Below, in pieces: positions 15,784-24,949 of a stretch of DNA of 64,000 nucleotides. Source of the stretch: Methylocaldum sp. 14B (GTDB lineage Bacteria; Pseudomonadota; Gammaproteobacteria; Methylococcales; Methylococcaceae); assembly GCF_002005105.1 (NCBI RefSeq), contig NZ_MSCV01000007.1:62001-126000 (forward strand), in the 5' to 3' direction. Under the pieces are notes generated by a model that saw only the letters and a list, made by a program, of their open reading frames with translations, was not told where the DNA came from and ran no database searches. Numbering within the stretch: the stretch's first letter is position 1; each line of letters begins with the position of its first letter. The translations under genes and the position numbers were made by a program.

Positions 15784-17447
15784 CTCACCTTACCAAATCC
15801 GGCAACGCTGACGTCCGATGTGCGAAGCCCGGCGGACGCCGTCAGCCTGTAGGCTTCCGGCTCGGTCAGCGACAATGTGCTCATGCCGCGCCTGGCCATT
15901 TCCGATGCAGCCAGATACATCCTGCATACCTGCAGCAAATCCTCCGCCGGATACGAAGGCGGCATCCGATTCTCGACCGCCTTCAGATAATCCCGATACA
16001 TTTCGGCATGGCCCTTGTTTCGGAACCAATAACGAAATACCTGATGTCGCGCCCCAACCTGAACCTCCAGCTTCAGAAAATCGTGGATGGTCAGAGTCAT
16101 ATCCCCTCGCCGTATATCGACGTACTCCTGTACCCCGCGCAAGGAATTGCCCCGGTCGGTCGAGACCAGCGTCGCCTTGGAGCCATCCCTGAACGCAATG
16201 ACAATGGAAACCTCGTCTCCGGCCGGAATCCCGCTCGGCGAGGCGAGCGTTATCCCGACGGGCGGAGCGCCGATCAGGTAATAGGACAAGTCGATCCAGT
16301 GGCACAGGTTTCCGGTAATTCTCGTCCCCTGTGCCGGCCAGTAATACCAGTGGCTAGCGGGAAGACCCAGCTCCTTGACGATGCAGGTCACGGTAATCGG
16401 ACCGCTCCCAAGGGACAACAGATCCCGGCACCGTTCGATGATCCGGCTGTGTCTCCGGTTGAATCCGATTTCGATGAAGGCGCCCTCCTGCCGGCGCAGA
16501 TCGGAGAGCCGGCAAAGCTGCCGATAATCGGTTACCGGGGGCTTCTCCATGAATATCCTGGAACGTTCGTTGATCGCCAGGGCTCGCTCCGCCAGTTCCA
16601 GATGGGTGGAGTGATAGGTACAGATGACAACGCAGGGTTCGTCCAGATGGCGCAACCTCGCCAAGGGCCGCGTGGCGGAGGTATCCCAGTAACCAAACCC
16701 TTCCCTTGCGCCGACCACCGCCGCCGCGGCGGGATTCAGATCGACGACGGTATGCCTCCGCAGAGGTCTCAGGCTGGGCAGGACGTAAGCTTGGGCATAG
16801 GCGCCGGCGCCGATCAGGAAAAGCGCTCTTTCATTTCCTATCGTTGGCTCTTTTCGTTGGAACCGGGATTTTCGCGGGGACGGCTTGTACCGCCGCTCGA
16901 TCATCGCATCGTTGCCGTTGTCAGCGGCGTGCGAATCGAGGTCTTGGAGAAGGTTTTCCAAATCGAACTCGACATGGGTCCCGGAGTAAGGCGACCAGCC
17001 GTGCATCGCCTCGAACCGCTCGGGATGTTCGCTCAAATACCGGAGAACGCGGTGCAAAACCGGCCGCCATCGCTCCCGGTCTGGAATCTTGACGCACCAG
17101 CGCCGGGGAAAGGCCAATACCGACGAATAGGGATATTCCTGAGGTCCCAGACCTACGAACAGATCCGAGCCTTCCCTGATTTTTCCGTAGGCCAACACCA
17201 AGGCGCGCTTTGCGTGTAGCCGACGCTGGAATCCGGCGGCTCTCGCTTTCGACAACGCGAGCCTCGGGCCCTCGTGCAAAAGAAAGAAGATGATTTTGGA
17301 CAGGCGGTGCGGATAGTCGAAGCGGTGGGCTTCCGATTGAACCGGCTTCCTGAAAGCGACAGCATCTTCCACCTCGATCAGGACCGACGGGTAAGGGGGC
17401 TCCGGATCGGGCAGAAGGTACGACTTGTCGGCGAATTCAATTTCCAT
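15780..17447 (-). CDS. Gfo/Idh/MocA oxidoreductase with about 200-residue N-terminal extension
   Basis: 555 residues. The Rossmann motif LFLIGAGAYAQAYVLPSL starts near residue 208, the active-site EKPP block follows, then the substrate region with EIGFNRRHS. The first 200 residues, including RFDYPHRLSKIIFFLLHEGP and the phrase FVGLGPQEYPYS, belong to no domain I recognise. The partner gene downstream is the bi-domain oxidoreductase with the same C-terminal family. The final residues and stop lie in a dispersed repeat. Function is probably sugar-intermediate oxidoreduction in the polysaccharide pathway. Confidence 0.8.
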   Translation of the reverse strand: MEIEFADKSYLLPDPEPPYPSVLIEVEDAVAFRKPVQSEAHRFDYPHRLSKIIFFLLHEGPRLALSKARAAGFQRRLHAKRALVLAYGKIREGSDLFVGLGPQEYPYSSVLAFPRRWCVKIPDRERWRPVLHRVLRYLSEHPERFEAMHGWSPYSGTHVEFDLENLLQDLDSHAADNGNDAMIERRYKPSPRKSRFQRKEPTIGNERALFLIGAGAYAQAYVLPSLRPLRRHTVVDLNPAAAAVVGAREGFGYWDTSATRPLARLRHLDEPCVVICTYHSTHLELAERALAINERSRIFMEKPPVTDYRQLCRLSDLRRQEGAFIEIGFNRRHSRIIERCRDLLSLGSGPITVTCIVKELGLPASHWYYWPAQGTRITGNLCHWIDLSYYLIGAPPVGITLASPSGIPAGDEVSIVIAFRDGSKATLVSTDRGNSLRGVQEYVDIRRGDMTLTIHDFLKLEVQVGARHQVFRYWFRNKGHAEMYRDYLKAVENRMPPSYPAEDLLQVCRMYLAASEMARRGMSTLSLTEPEAYRLTASAGLRTSDVSVAGFGKVS

Positions 17448-17547
17448 TGGCGCTGGCTATCCCTTCCAACGATAGCCTCGTGTCCGTTCGATATCCGAAC
17501 GGGCGACTTCGTCCGAGGCCAATAAACTACGGTTCGACAGGGTGGCG

Positions 17548-18699
17548 TCAGGCGGTGCTAGCCGTCGACTCGCCTCCGGCGCTATCGAACACCGATACCA
17601 TGTCCTTGATAAAACGCTCCTTGGTATACAGGGCCTCGTATCGCTTGCGCGCATTTCGCCCCATCTCTTCCCTGCCCGGCCGGTTGTCCATCATCCATAC
17701 GATGCGTCTCGCCACGTCATCCGCATCGTTCGCCCGCACCTCCAGTCCGGTGACGCCCTCGATCACGGTCTCCCGAAGGCAACCGCGATCGGAGTACAAG
17801 ACCGGCAACCCCGCCGCCATGGCTTCGAGGACGACCAGAGGTTGGCCTTCCTGCTGAATGCCGGCGAACACGAACAGATCGGCGGAGGCATACAGCCTCT
17901 GCTTTTCTTCTCCGGAAACCGGTCCGGAAAACGTCACGGCAGCGCTCAGATCATGCTCCCGAATGAACGCCATGGCCTCATCCCGATCCTCGCGATTCGA
18001 CCATTCGCCGGCGATGACGAATTCCGCACGATCCCCCTTGGCGCGCAGTACCTGCGGAACGGCCGCCAAAAGCGCCAAAGTGCCCTTGGCTCGGTTGAGC
18101 GTACCGACATGGAGAACCCTGAATCGCGCATCCTGTCTGGGACGCTCATAGTCTTTGACATATTGACGAGGCCAATCGATGCCGTTCGACACCACCGCGA
18201 CCCGCCCGGCATCCGCCAATCCGTCGAATATCGGCCTCAGCGAATCGCCGAGCACGACGATGCGTTCGGTTCTCCGCAAAAAGGCGCTTACGTACGCCTT
18301 GACCGGTTTCCCCTGCGCCTCGTACCACGTCCTGAGATTGCCGCCGTGCAGATGGATTACCAGGCGGCATCCGGACAAATAAGCAAGCCAGAAAAACAGG
18401 CTGTCCCTCAAAATGCCCAGGGTGGATTGAGATATCGGCAGATAAGCCAAGTGCGGCCGCTCGGTGAATACGATCTTGGCCAGGCTGAGCCATTCCTTTA
18501 CGAACAAAACCACGTCGTAGGCATCGGGCTTGTATACATTCGCGATGCCCCGCCTATCGGCCGTGTCCACCAACGATACCTCGAACGCCCGGGCAAGCTC
18601 GGAGTGGAGCAGCATATCAGTCGCAACGGCCACGCCGTGATACGGCGGCGGCGTCGGTCCTATGATCAGGAGCTTCCGTTTCATTCCTTGAACCATCAT
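17548..18699 (-). CDS. GT4-family glycosyltransferase
   Basis: 383 residues, GT-B fold: N-terminal LLIIGPTPPPYHGVAVAT, donor-site FRVLHVGTLNRAKGTLAL and the E-x7-E block EGQPLVVLEAMAAGLPV. It should add one sugar of the repeat unit at the cytoplasmic face. Its start overlaps the end of the next upstream GT4 gene by 4 bp (ATGA), so it is co-translated with it. If translation begins at the ATG three residues in, the overlap disappears. Sugar specificity is unknown. Confidence 0.85.
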   Translation of the reverse strand: MMVQGMKRKLLIIGPTPPPYHGVAVATDMLLHSELARAFEVSLVDTADRRGIANVYKPDAYDVVLFVKEWLSLAKIVFTERPHLAYLPISQSTLGILRDSLFFWLAYLSGCRLVIHLHGGNLRTWYEAQGKPVKAYVSAFLRRTERIVVLGDSLRPIFDGLADAGRVAVVSNGIDWPRQYVKDYERPRQDARFRVLHVGTLNRAKGTLALLAAVPQVLRAKGDRAEFVIAGEWSNREDRDEAMAFIREHDLSAAVTFSGPVSGEEKQRLYASADLFVFAGIQQEGQPLVVLEAMAAGLPVLYSDRGCLRETVIEGVTGLEVRANDADDVARRIVWMMDNRPGREEMGRNARKRYEALYTKERFIKDMVSVFDSAGGESTASTA

Positions 18700-19853
18700 C
18701 TATGTCTGATAGCGCGAGAGGCTCCAGGTTTCACCTTCGAGTGGAAAAATTCGATCATCCGCCGGGCCGAACCCTCGATGCCGATGTTTCGGACCCGCAA
18801 GAAAGCCTCGTGTCCGACTCGGCGCAGCTCCTCCTCGGGCATGGCGAGAACCTTCAATATGGTTTGGATTGAGCCGGAAATATCGAGGGGGTCGATGACA
18901 AACCCGGTTTTGCCCTCCTCGATCAGATCTTCCGTGGCAGCGGCATGGATCGACGAAATGACCGGAAGTTCAGCCGCCATACCCTCTGCGATAACGGCGC
19001 CGAACGTATCGGCGAGGCTTGGAAAAACGACGATGTCGGCGAGCGCGTAATAGGTCATCAAATCCCGCCACTGAACGTGTCCGACCAGATGCAGGTTGCC
19101 CCACCCGCGCGCTGCGATATGGTTTACATACCGTTCTCTCTCCGGACCGTCTCCGACCACCAGGAGCGTCGTTTCCGGCCGCGTCTTCACGATCTCCGCG
19201 TACATGTCGAACAACTGCGGATAACCCTTGGCGTCGATGAGCCGCGCGACCGACAGCAGGACCGGCCCCGGATACCGGCTCTTGATGTCCCGAAACCCGG
19301 GATGCGCTCTGCACGCCGCCACTTCCGAATTGACGTAGTCCACATCGATCGGCATCGGTGCCAACAGAATGTCTTTTTCGTCGATTCCATAGTGCATGAA
19401 AACATGCTTCGCTTCGCTCGAAGACGCGATCGCTCCCGAGGAAAGCCCGCAGATCAACCGCCTGAGCCCATGGCGCAGTCGACTGCCGCCGGCGCAGCTC
19501 CTAAGCGCCAACTCGCCCCAGGCCAAATACGGTTTTCGATGTTTCGCGCAATACAGAAGAGCCCCCCAATTGGCGGGGGCGAATCCGCCGCTAAGAACGA
19601 GATCGGGATTCAGTCGCCTTAGCCGCTCGGTTACTCCGTAGTTCATGTGAACGGCAGTCTCACGGCCCCGGATCGGCAAATGAAATCCCGGCAAAACGTC
19701 CGCATCGAAACGGTAAGCGTCCAGAATCCAATCCCGGTTCTCCTCGGTTTCCGCCATGAGCAAAACCGATAAACGGTCTACTTGCCGGGATATCGCCTCG
19801 AATAACGGAATCCGATACGGCGTCAGTATATTCGTTACGATGGCCAGGTTCAT
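18696..19853 (-). CDS. GT4-family glycosyltransferase
   Basis: 385 residues from the ATG at 19853, which overlaps the stop of the preceding GT2 gene (TATGA); an upstream in-frame ATG at 19895 adds 14 residues without homology and is less likely. The fold begins at once with NLAIVTNILTPYRIPLFEAI, the donor loop is PVLLSVARLIDAKGY, and the E-x7-E region is LADTFGAVIAEGMAAELPV. The N-terminus is typical of transferases using UDP- or GDP-hexose in surface polysaccharide assembly. Confidence 0.85.
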   Translation of the reverse strand: MNLAIVTNILTPYRIPLFEAISRQVDRLSVLLMAETEENRDWILDAYRFDADVLPGFHLPIRGRETAVHMNYGVTERLRRLNPDLVLSGGFAPANWGALLYCAKHRKPYLAWGELALRSCAGGSRLRHGLRRLICGLSSGAIASSSEAKHVFMHYGIDEKDILLAPMPIDVDYVNSEVAACRAHPGFRDIKSRYPGPVLLSVARLIDAKGYPQLFDMYAEIVKTRPETTLLVVGDGPERERYVNHIAARGWGNLHLVGHVQWRDLMTYYALADIVVFPSLADTFGAVIAEGMAAELPVISSIHAAATEDLIEEGKTGFVIDPLDISGSIQTILKVLAMPEEELRRVGHEAFLRVRNIGIEGSARRMIEFFHSKVKPGASRAIRHR

Positions 19854-20707
19854 ACCTGCTCCATACTGCCCCGGACAAAATTCATGACCTGCCATTTAAT
19901 AACCGCATACCAGGGAATCAAATCATAAATCCTCGCCCATTTCGGCAGCGGTAAAATAGTTCTGGCTCGGCGCCGGATAATCCGTAAATTATGCAGATAA
20001 CTTATTGAACTCTTGGTTTTGAAGAAACTCGAGGGATTTCGATAATAAATGACCGCCGGCAGCGGGAGTAATACCACTCCCCCGTGCCGCATCGCACGAA
20101 TGAAAAGATCGTAGTCTATGCACATCTCCAGGCTTTCGTCATACCCTTTGACGCGTCGCCATATCGATCTCGGATATATCGCCGTGGAATGAACCAATGG
20201 GTTACTGCGATAGAGTCTGGCTACCGTAATTGAAACCGGCCGTTCTCCCGCGGCGGCCGCGGGCTGGCTCGATATTTCGGGGATGGTCGCCGGAAAATGA
20301 TCGGCCGGTATATATCGGGTAGCCGCGATCGCCACGTCCGGATTATCGAGCAGAAATCCGACCACGTAAGACAGACGCCAAGAAACGCTCAAATCGTCGG
20401 CGTCATTAATCGCGATATAGTCCCCGGATGCCCTTCGAATCGCTTCGTTAAGCGCTCGCGACCGGCCCATGCGTTCGCACCTGATATAGTGGAAACGCGG
20501 ATCCTTTATCGCTTTGCAAATATTTTCCGTCGCGTCGGATGATCCGTCATCCAGAAAAACCACTTCGAAGTTCGCATAATCCTGAGCCAGGGCGGCGGAT
20601 ATCGAGGATTCGATATACCGATCGGCATTGAATGCCGTCATGACGATCGATACCTTTGGCGGTTCGGGTCTATTTTCCAATGATGAGCTCATACATTCCC
20701 TAATCAT
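19850..20707 (-). CDS. GT2-family glycosyltransferase
   Basis: 285 residues from the ATG at 20707, which overlaps the TGA of the preceding gene as TGATG; alternatives are 20728 and 20692 (the latter with AGGGA just upstream). GT-A motifs: VSIVMTAFNADRYIE, VFLDDGSSD and the metal-binding INDADD. A membrane-anchoring segment is not obvious. It likely adds a beta-linked sugar to the lipid-linked unit. Confidence 0.85.
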   Translation of the reverse strand: MIRECMSSSLENRPEPPKVSIVMTAFNADRYIESSISAALAQDYANFEVVFLDDGSSDATENICKAIKDPRFHYIRCERMGRSRALNEAIRRASGDYIAINDADDLSVSWRLSYVVGFLLDNPDVAIAATRYIPADHFPATIPEISSQPAAAAGERPVSITVARLYRSNPLVHSTAIYPRSIWRRVKGYDESLEMCIDYDLFIRAMRHGGVVLLPLPAVIYYRNPSSFFKTKSSISYLHNLRIIRRRARTILPLPKWARIYDLIPWYAVIKWQVMNFVRGSMEQV

Positions 20708-21726
20708 CAAACCCTGGCCCGCCTCCAAGACGGCTTCGCCTTGGCTCGAAAAACCCCTTTTCGCAGAGTCTCGATCTGCCGCTCGCTCAGCTGTCCGTAA
20801 AGATAAACAGCGACGCCATTCCCCTTCGATAAGGCTCGCGCTTTAGAGATAAGCTCGGACAGCCGATCGGGACGGCGATCGACCACCTTGTTCCCCGGAC
20901 CGACACGGTCGAAATTTCCGACCATGACGACCATCGCCTCGGGACGCTTCATTTTGGATTGAATGGTTTTGATGATGCCGAAATCCGGATTGGCGTGATA
21001 TTGCATGGAATAAACGACATCCACGATTCCTTCGTCGGCCCATTTCGGAGCGTTTTGACCGAAGGTTTTTATATCGTCCTTCCATGGGGCGGCATCGACA
21101 CTGACGACCAAATTCGGTTTCAAACGTTTTCCTTCCTTATATATTCTCCCTATAACCCCTGATATCGCGCGCTCCGCTTCGTCGGCCCGCCTGCCCTGCG
21201 GTACCGAAAAGCGAACATAATCGAGATTCACGCCGTCGACGGGATATTTCGCGATCACTTCCAACACGATCTCGGTAATTCGATCCCGAAACGCGGGCTT
21301 ATACCAGTCGAACGATTTCGCGCCCTTTACCGCCAATTCCGGGAATAAATCGTCCCGGTTCCGGAGCCCCATCGAGAACCAGGGATGAACCTCCAAATCA
21401 TGTTTCCTCGCGGTATCCAGCAAGATGCGCACCGGGTCGAACTGTTCGCCTTGGCCTTTGATATAACCCCGCAGCCGCTCGTCTCGGGGTGCCAGACGGC
21501 TAGGCCATGTGGTTCCCCGGCCGTCCCAGATACACGGCACCAGCACATTGAAGCCGGCTTCTTTCACCCGGCGGCATATCTTTTCCGCGTTCGAATGCCC
21601 CAGCCAATGCAATCCCTCGTCGAGAATCGCCCGGCTTTCGTTCATCTCTTCGGCGGAGCCGCCGGACAGCGGATAAACGCAGAAAGACGCGGTTGCCGCC
21701 AAAAATTGCCGACGATTCAACCTCAT
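20707..21726 (-). CDS. Tat-exported putative glycoside hydrolase (GHL10-like)
   Basis: 339 residues beginning with a twin-arginine signal, LNRRQFLAATASFC, and a hydrophobic stretch. The mature part resembles the GHL10 TIM-barrel family: RVKEAGFNVLVPCIWDG, a segment HPWFSMGLRN, and VDGVNLDYVRFS carrying acidic residues at the expected strand end. Family members are exported and thought to act on polysaccharides, though few are characterised. Within a polysaccharide operon it may trim or release the polymer in the periplasm. Its ATG overlaps the stop of the ligase gene (ATGA). Confidence 0.75.
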   Translation of the reverse strand: MRLNRRQFLAATASFCVYPLSGGSAEEMNESRAILDEGLHWLGHSNAEKICRRVKEAGFNVLVPCIWDGRGTTWPSRLAPRDERLRGYIKGQGEQFDPVRILLDTARKHDLEVHPWFSMGLRNRDDLFPELAVKGAKSFDWYKPAFRDRITEIVLEVIAKYPVDGVNLDYVRFSVPQGRRADEAERAISGVIGRIYKEGKRLKPNLVVSVDAAPWKDDIKTFGQNAPKWADEGIVDVVYSMQYHANPDFGIIKTIQSKMKRPEAMVVMVGNFDRVGPGNKVVDRRPDRLSELISKARALSKGNGVAVYLYGQLSERQIETLRKGVFRAKAKPSWRRARV

Positions 21727-23012
21727 CGGGCACCTCCATGTTTCTCGGACAATTCGTTCGCTTTTTCGGCCATGGCGACCAAAGAAAACACGAATATCGC
21801 GAATTGCGTCACGTAATCGAAACCGTTATCCGTGGCGATGAAAATCACATAAGTCGTCAAGCCTCCGACACCGGCAAGCGCATATTTCCTGGTTTGAGAA
21901 TCGTCACGAAACCGCAAGATACGAAACAATCGCCATAAATAGCCAAGGATGACCAATATGAATAAGGTCAGACCCACGACACCGATTTCGCTCAGCATCC
22001 TCACGTATTCCGAGTGAATGACACCCAATCCGCCCGCCGAGCGTTCGTAAAAAAAATCCTGGGTCGCCCCGATCCCGGAGCCCAGCAAGGGATGGGGTTC
22101 GAAAAATCGACTCAGCACCATTTCCCAGGCGTCGAAACGGCCGGAGCCATGAATTCTTCCCACGGCATCCTCAGGATTCGCGATTACCGTATCGAAACTC
22201 ATTTGCTCGCCGCCGATAAACATCCTGCTTCGGAATTTCGGGCTGAGCAAAAACAAGGCCGGGAAACTCACGATGCTGAATACGGGAAGAATAATTCTGC
22301 CGATACCTCGGCGGCCCAGGAACAGAATCACCGAAAATCCGATGAATATCGCGGCTATCGTGATACGGGTAAACGCGGCCATCACCACGATCGAGAATCC
22401 GATAATCATTAGTCCTCTGGATAAGGTTTTATCGGCAACGGCAAACCCGGCCATGGCAAGCATGCTCACGGCGACGATATGGGCAGAAAACGTGGCCGGG
22501 CTGGTATGAGGAAGCGTAAGTCTCGGATCGGAACTCAGACCGAAGAGCCGCGCCATCAAGGCCAACACCACCATGGCGATGCCGCTCGCCAGGATGATTC
22601 GCTCCGTCTGCAGAAGCTGGCGCGTTGAGGACACGGCGGTCATGACGAGCATCACGAACAGAAGCGGCGCGCTCAATTTGGCGATCATCCTGAGACCGAA
22701 CGACAAGCTCGGCGCCCACAATATCGACGTCAGGCAGAACGCGAGAAACAGCAAGTGAAGCTTGTAGCGGGACAGGTATTTGAGTGTCTTCGATAGGCGG
22801 GGGACCAAAACCAGGCAAACGGCAACCCATAGTCCGAACAACCGCACGGCTGCGAGACTCATGTGCCCCATCGGCGTCGAGCTGATCTCATCGCTCCCGG
22901 GCGTCAACGGAATCGGCCCCGTCAGCAACGCATAATTGAGCAGGAATACCGGGGACCAAAGAGCCAGCAGGCCATACAGGCCCACGGCGACGAGAAGCAA
23001 TACGAAAAACAT
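21723..23012 (-). CDS. O-antigen ligase/polymerase family protein (Wzy_C)
   Basis: 429 residues with about ten to twelve hydrophobic segments. The conserved periplasmic loop lies near residues 285-330: HPLLGSGIGATQDFF followed by GVIHSEYVRMLSEIGVVGL, the Wzy_C signature with its essential His. The protein either polymerises lipid-linked repeat units or ligates them to an acceptor; inside an exosortase-type locus polymerase is the likelier role. First gene of the central block, after a 456-bp repeat-rich gap. Confidence 0.85.
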   Translation of the reverse strand: MFFVLLLVAVGLYGLLALWSPVFLLNYALLTGPIPLTPGSDEISSTPMGHMSLAAVRLFGLWVAVCLVLVPRLSKTLKYLSRYKLHLLFLAFCLTSILWAPSLSFGLRMIAKLSAPLLFVMLVMTAVSSTRQLLQTERIILASGIAMVVLALMARLFGLSSDPRLTLPHTSPATFSAHIVAVSMLAMAGFAVADKTLSRGLMIIGFSIVVMAAFTRITIAAIFIGFSVILFLGRRGIGRIILPVFSIVSFPALFLLSPKFRSRMFIGGEQMSFDTVIANPEDAVGRIHGSGRFDAWEMVLSRFFEPHPLLGSGIGATQDFFYERSAGGLGVIHSEYVRMLSEIGVVGLTLFILVILGYLWRLFRILRFRDDSQTRKYALAGVGGLTTYVIFIATDNGFDYVTQFAIFVFSLVAMAEKANELSEKHGGAR

Positions 23013-23258
23013 AAGGGATTACGTCGGCATACTGTGGAATCATTCCAATAAACCACTGAGCTACCTTGCAATTCGGCTTCGGACTAGCGAGCCGCGGCCG
23101 AAACGTACTGCCGAAAAATGACGCCGGTCGGCCTCGGATCAACCCGAGTGGCAATCCTACCGGTTCGGGGCGCATACCACGACCTCAGACTGCGTCTTGA
23201 GGCCGGGACTAGAGCGTTTTTCACCGCCGCTTAGCGGCGAGGATTAGGAAAATCGTTG

Positions 23259-23278
23259 GTCGGCAATCCCTTGCCGAC
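23259..23278. repeat. REP-like palindrome, GTCGGCAA family
   Basis: GTCGGCAA-TCCC-TTGCCGAC: a perfect 8-bp stem in the opposite orientation to the copy at 4645. Confidence 0.75.
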
Positions 23279-23334
23279 ACACAGGATCGGCCAGGGACTT
23301 TGTCGGAAGGGTCGCGACTAAAACAACCGTTTGC

Positions 23335-23359
23335 GATCGGGAAAGGATTGCCGACCTAC
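23335..23359. repeat. REP-like palindrome, diverged copy
   Basis: ATCGGGAAAGGATTGCCGAC followed by CTAC, same orientation as 4645, with an imperfect left arm. Confidence 0.6.
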
Positions 23360-23468
23360 AGCACCTCGGAGCGCGATGCCAAACCGGAAAATACTCTAGA
23401 AAAAATCCGGCTTTCGCCTTCGCATAAGCTCCGTTTACTTCGCTTCGCGCCTCCTGCGATGAACTTGT

Positions 23469-24593
23469 TCAGTCGGCACGCATAGCGTCCGAAAGAACGG
23501 ATAGAATTCGGGCCGATGCTTTACCGTCCCATAACTCCGGCTTTTTCCTTGCCGCACCCGATCCACTCAGCACTTTTCGAGCTTCCGCCACGATACGCGC
23601 AGGATCGGAACCCACGATCACGTTCGTACCCTCTTCGACCGTAATCGGGCGTTCCGTGTTGTCGCGCAGGGTAATGCAAGGGACGCCGAGCGCCGTGGTC
23701 TCTTCCTGAATGCCGCCGCTGTCCGTCAACACCATCTTGGCGTCTTTGAACAGGTTCAAGAATTCCATGTAGGACAGAGGTTTCGTGGTGACGATGGAAT
23801 CGGGAATCGTCAGGCCGAATTTCTGGATGTTCGCCTGAGTGCGGGGGTGTATGGGAAATATCAGAGGCAATGCGGTGCTCACCTCCGCCAATGCCTCGAC
23901 GATGCCGGCCAGCGTTTCCGGACTATCCACATTGGAAGGCCGATGCAGCGTGACGACGCCATAGGACGGATTCCGCTGCTTGAAGATCGTCGTCTCGAAT
24001 GCCGTCGGCGCGAGGTGTTTCAGCTTTTCCACCTGATGAAACAGATTGTCGATCATCACGTGGCCCACGAAGAAGATGCTGTCCTTCCGTTTGCCTTCGG
24101 CCAACAAGTGACTTACGCCGCTTTTTTCGGTCACGAAGAAATAGTCGGATATCGAATCGGTCACGATACGGTTGACCTCCTCCGGCATCGTGATGTCTCC
24201 GCTCCGAAGTCCGGCTTCGACGTGAGCCACCTTGATCCCGAGCTTCTTCGCCACGATCGAGCAGGCCAGCGTCGAATTCACGTCGCCCACCACCATCACC
24301 AAATCGGGCCGGTCCTTCAGGCAGATCTCCTCGAAACGGACCATCACTTTCGCCGTCTGCTCGGCATGGGAGCCGCTGCCCACCTCCAGGTGATAATCCG
24401 GCGACGGTATCTCCAATTCTTCGAAGAACACGTCGCTCATTTCCTTGTCGTAGTGCTGCCCGGTATGGACCAGCTTGTATTCGAACGGATACGAGCCCTG
24501 CCGAAGCTCCCGGATGATCGGGGCGATCTTCATGAAATTGGGCCGCGCACCGGCGACGATAAACATCTTGTAGGTCTGGGCGATTGTATTCAA
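23469..24593 (-). CDS. wecB: UDP-N-acetylglucosamine 2-epimerase (non-hydrolysing)
   Basis: 374 residues. Family blocks: GARPNFMKIAPIIREL, HTGQHYD, HVEAGLRSGD, TLHRPSNVD and LTDSGGIQEE. It interconverts UDP-GlcNAc and UDP-ManNAc in the cytoplasm. The ManNAc donor would feed the TagA/WecG-type transferase at 8294. The called start is TTG preceded by AGAGAG; an ATG eight codons later (24569) is possible but lacks a ribosome site. Separated from the rest of the locus by repeats, so possibly a separate transcript. Confidence 0.93.
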   Translation of the reverse strand: MNTIAQTYKMFIVAGARPNFMKIAPIIRELRQGSYPFEYKLVHTGQHYDKEMSDVFFEELEIPSPDYHLEVGSGSHAEQTAKVMVRFEEICLKDRPDLVMVVGDVNSTLACSIVAKKLGIKVAHVEAGLRSGDITMPEEVNRIVTDSISDYFFVTEKSGVSHLLAEGKRKDSIFFVGHVMIDNLFHQVEKLKHLAPTAFETTIFKQRNPSYGVVTLHRPSNVDSPETLAGIVEALAEVSTALPLIFPIHPRTQANIQKFGLTIPDSIVTTKPLSYMEFLNLFKDAKMVLTDSGGIQEETTALGVPCITLRDNTERPITVEEGTNVIVGSDPARIVAEARKVLSGSGAARKKPELWDGKASARILSVLSDAMRAD

Positions 24594-24839
24594 AGCATCG
24601 TCTCTCTTCGGTTTTTCGTGTTAGCACTGCACCAAACGGCCATTCGCATTACAACGATTCCGCGCCACACGCTTCGAGAATTGAACAATCGCCGAGCGAT
24701 GTAACGAGTTTATGCGTGGACGTCCTAAGAAGTTTATACGTAAGAGCGCTTAAATCGCCCCCAAGCCTTGTGCCGAACAAACTTCCCCTCATTTCTGGTG
24801 GCGGTAGCCGCAGGCCGACAAAACTTTGCCGGCAATTCT

Positions 24840-24863
24840 GTCGGGAAGGGATTCCCGACCTAC
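24840..24863. repeat. REP-like palindrome with compensatory change
   Basis: GTCGGGAA-GGGA-TTCCCGAC followed by CTAC. Compared with the 4645 copy both stem arms changed together (C to G on the left, G to C on the right), keeping pairing. Confidence 0.7.
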
Positions 24864-24874
24864 AACTGACTTAG

Positions 24875-24940
24875 AGCCTATCCCAGTAGGTGATAAAACC
24901 CTTCGACAGGCTCAGGGCGAACGGCCTACTGAGATAGGCT
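24875..24940. repeat. 66-bp unit bounded by 16-bp inverted repeats
   Basis: The left arm AGCCTATCCCAGTAGG (24875-24890) pairs with CCTACTGAGATAGGCT (24925-24940) at 15 of 16 positions. The interior carries CCCTTCGACAGGCTCAGG, the inverse of the GCCTGTCCTGAGC family. It looks like a small mobile or palindromic element. Confidence 0.65.
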
Positions 24941-24949
24941 TTTAGTGTC

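Larger units (their letters stand above)
23013..23468. other. 456-bp intergenic gap with REP-like elements
   Basis: The gap lies between the epimerase gene and the ligase gene, both leftward. It holds two REP-like copies (23259, 23335) and a small CGCCGC-TTA-GCGGCG hairpin at 23225-23239. No gene is supported. A promoter for the downstream operon is expected at 23013-23200 but no convincing hexamers were found. Confidence 0.6.
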
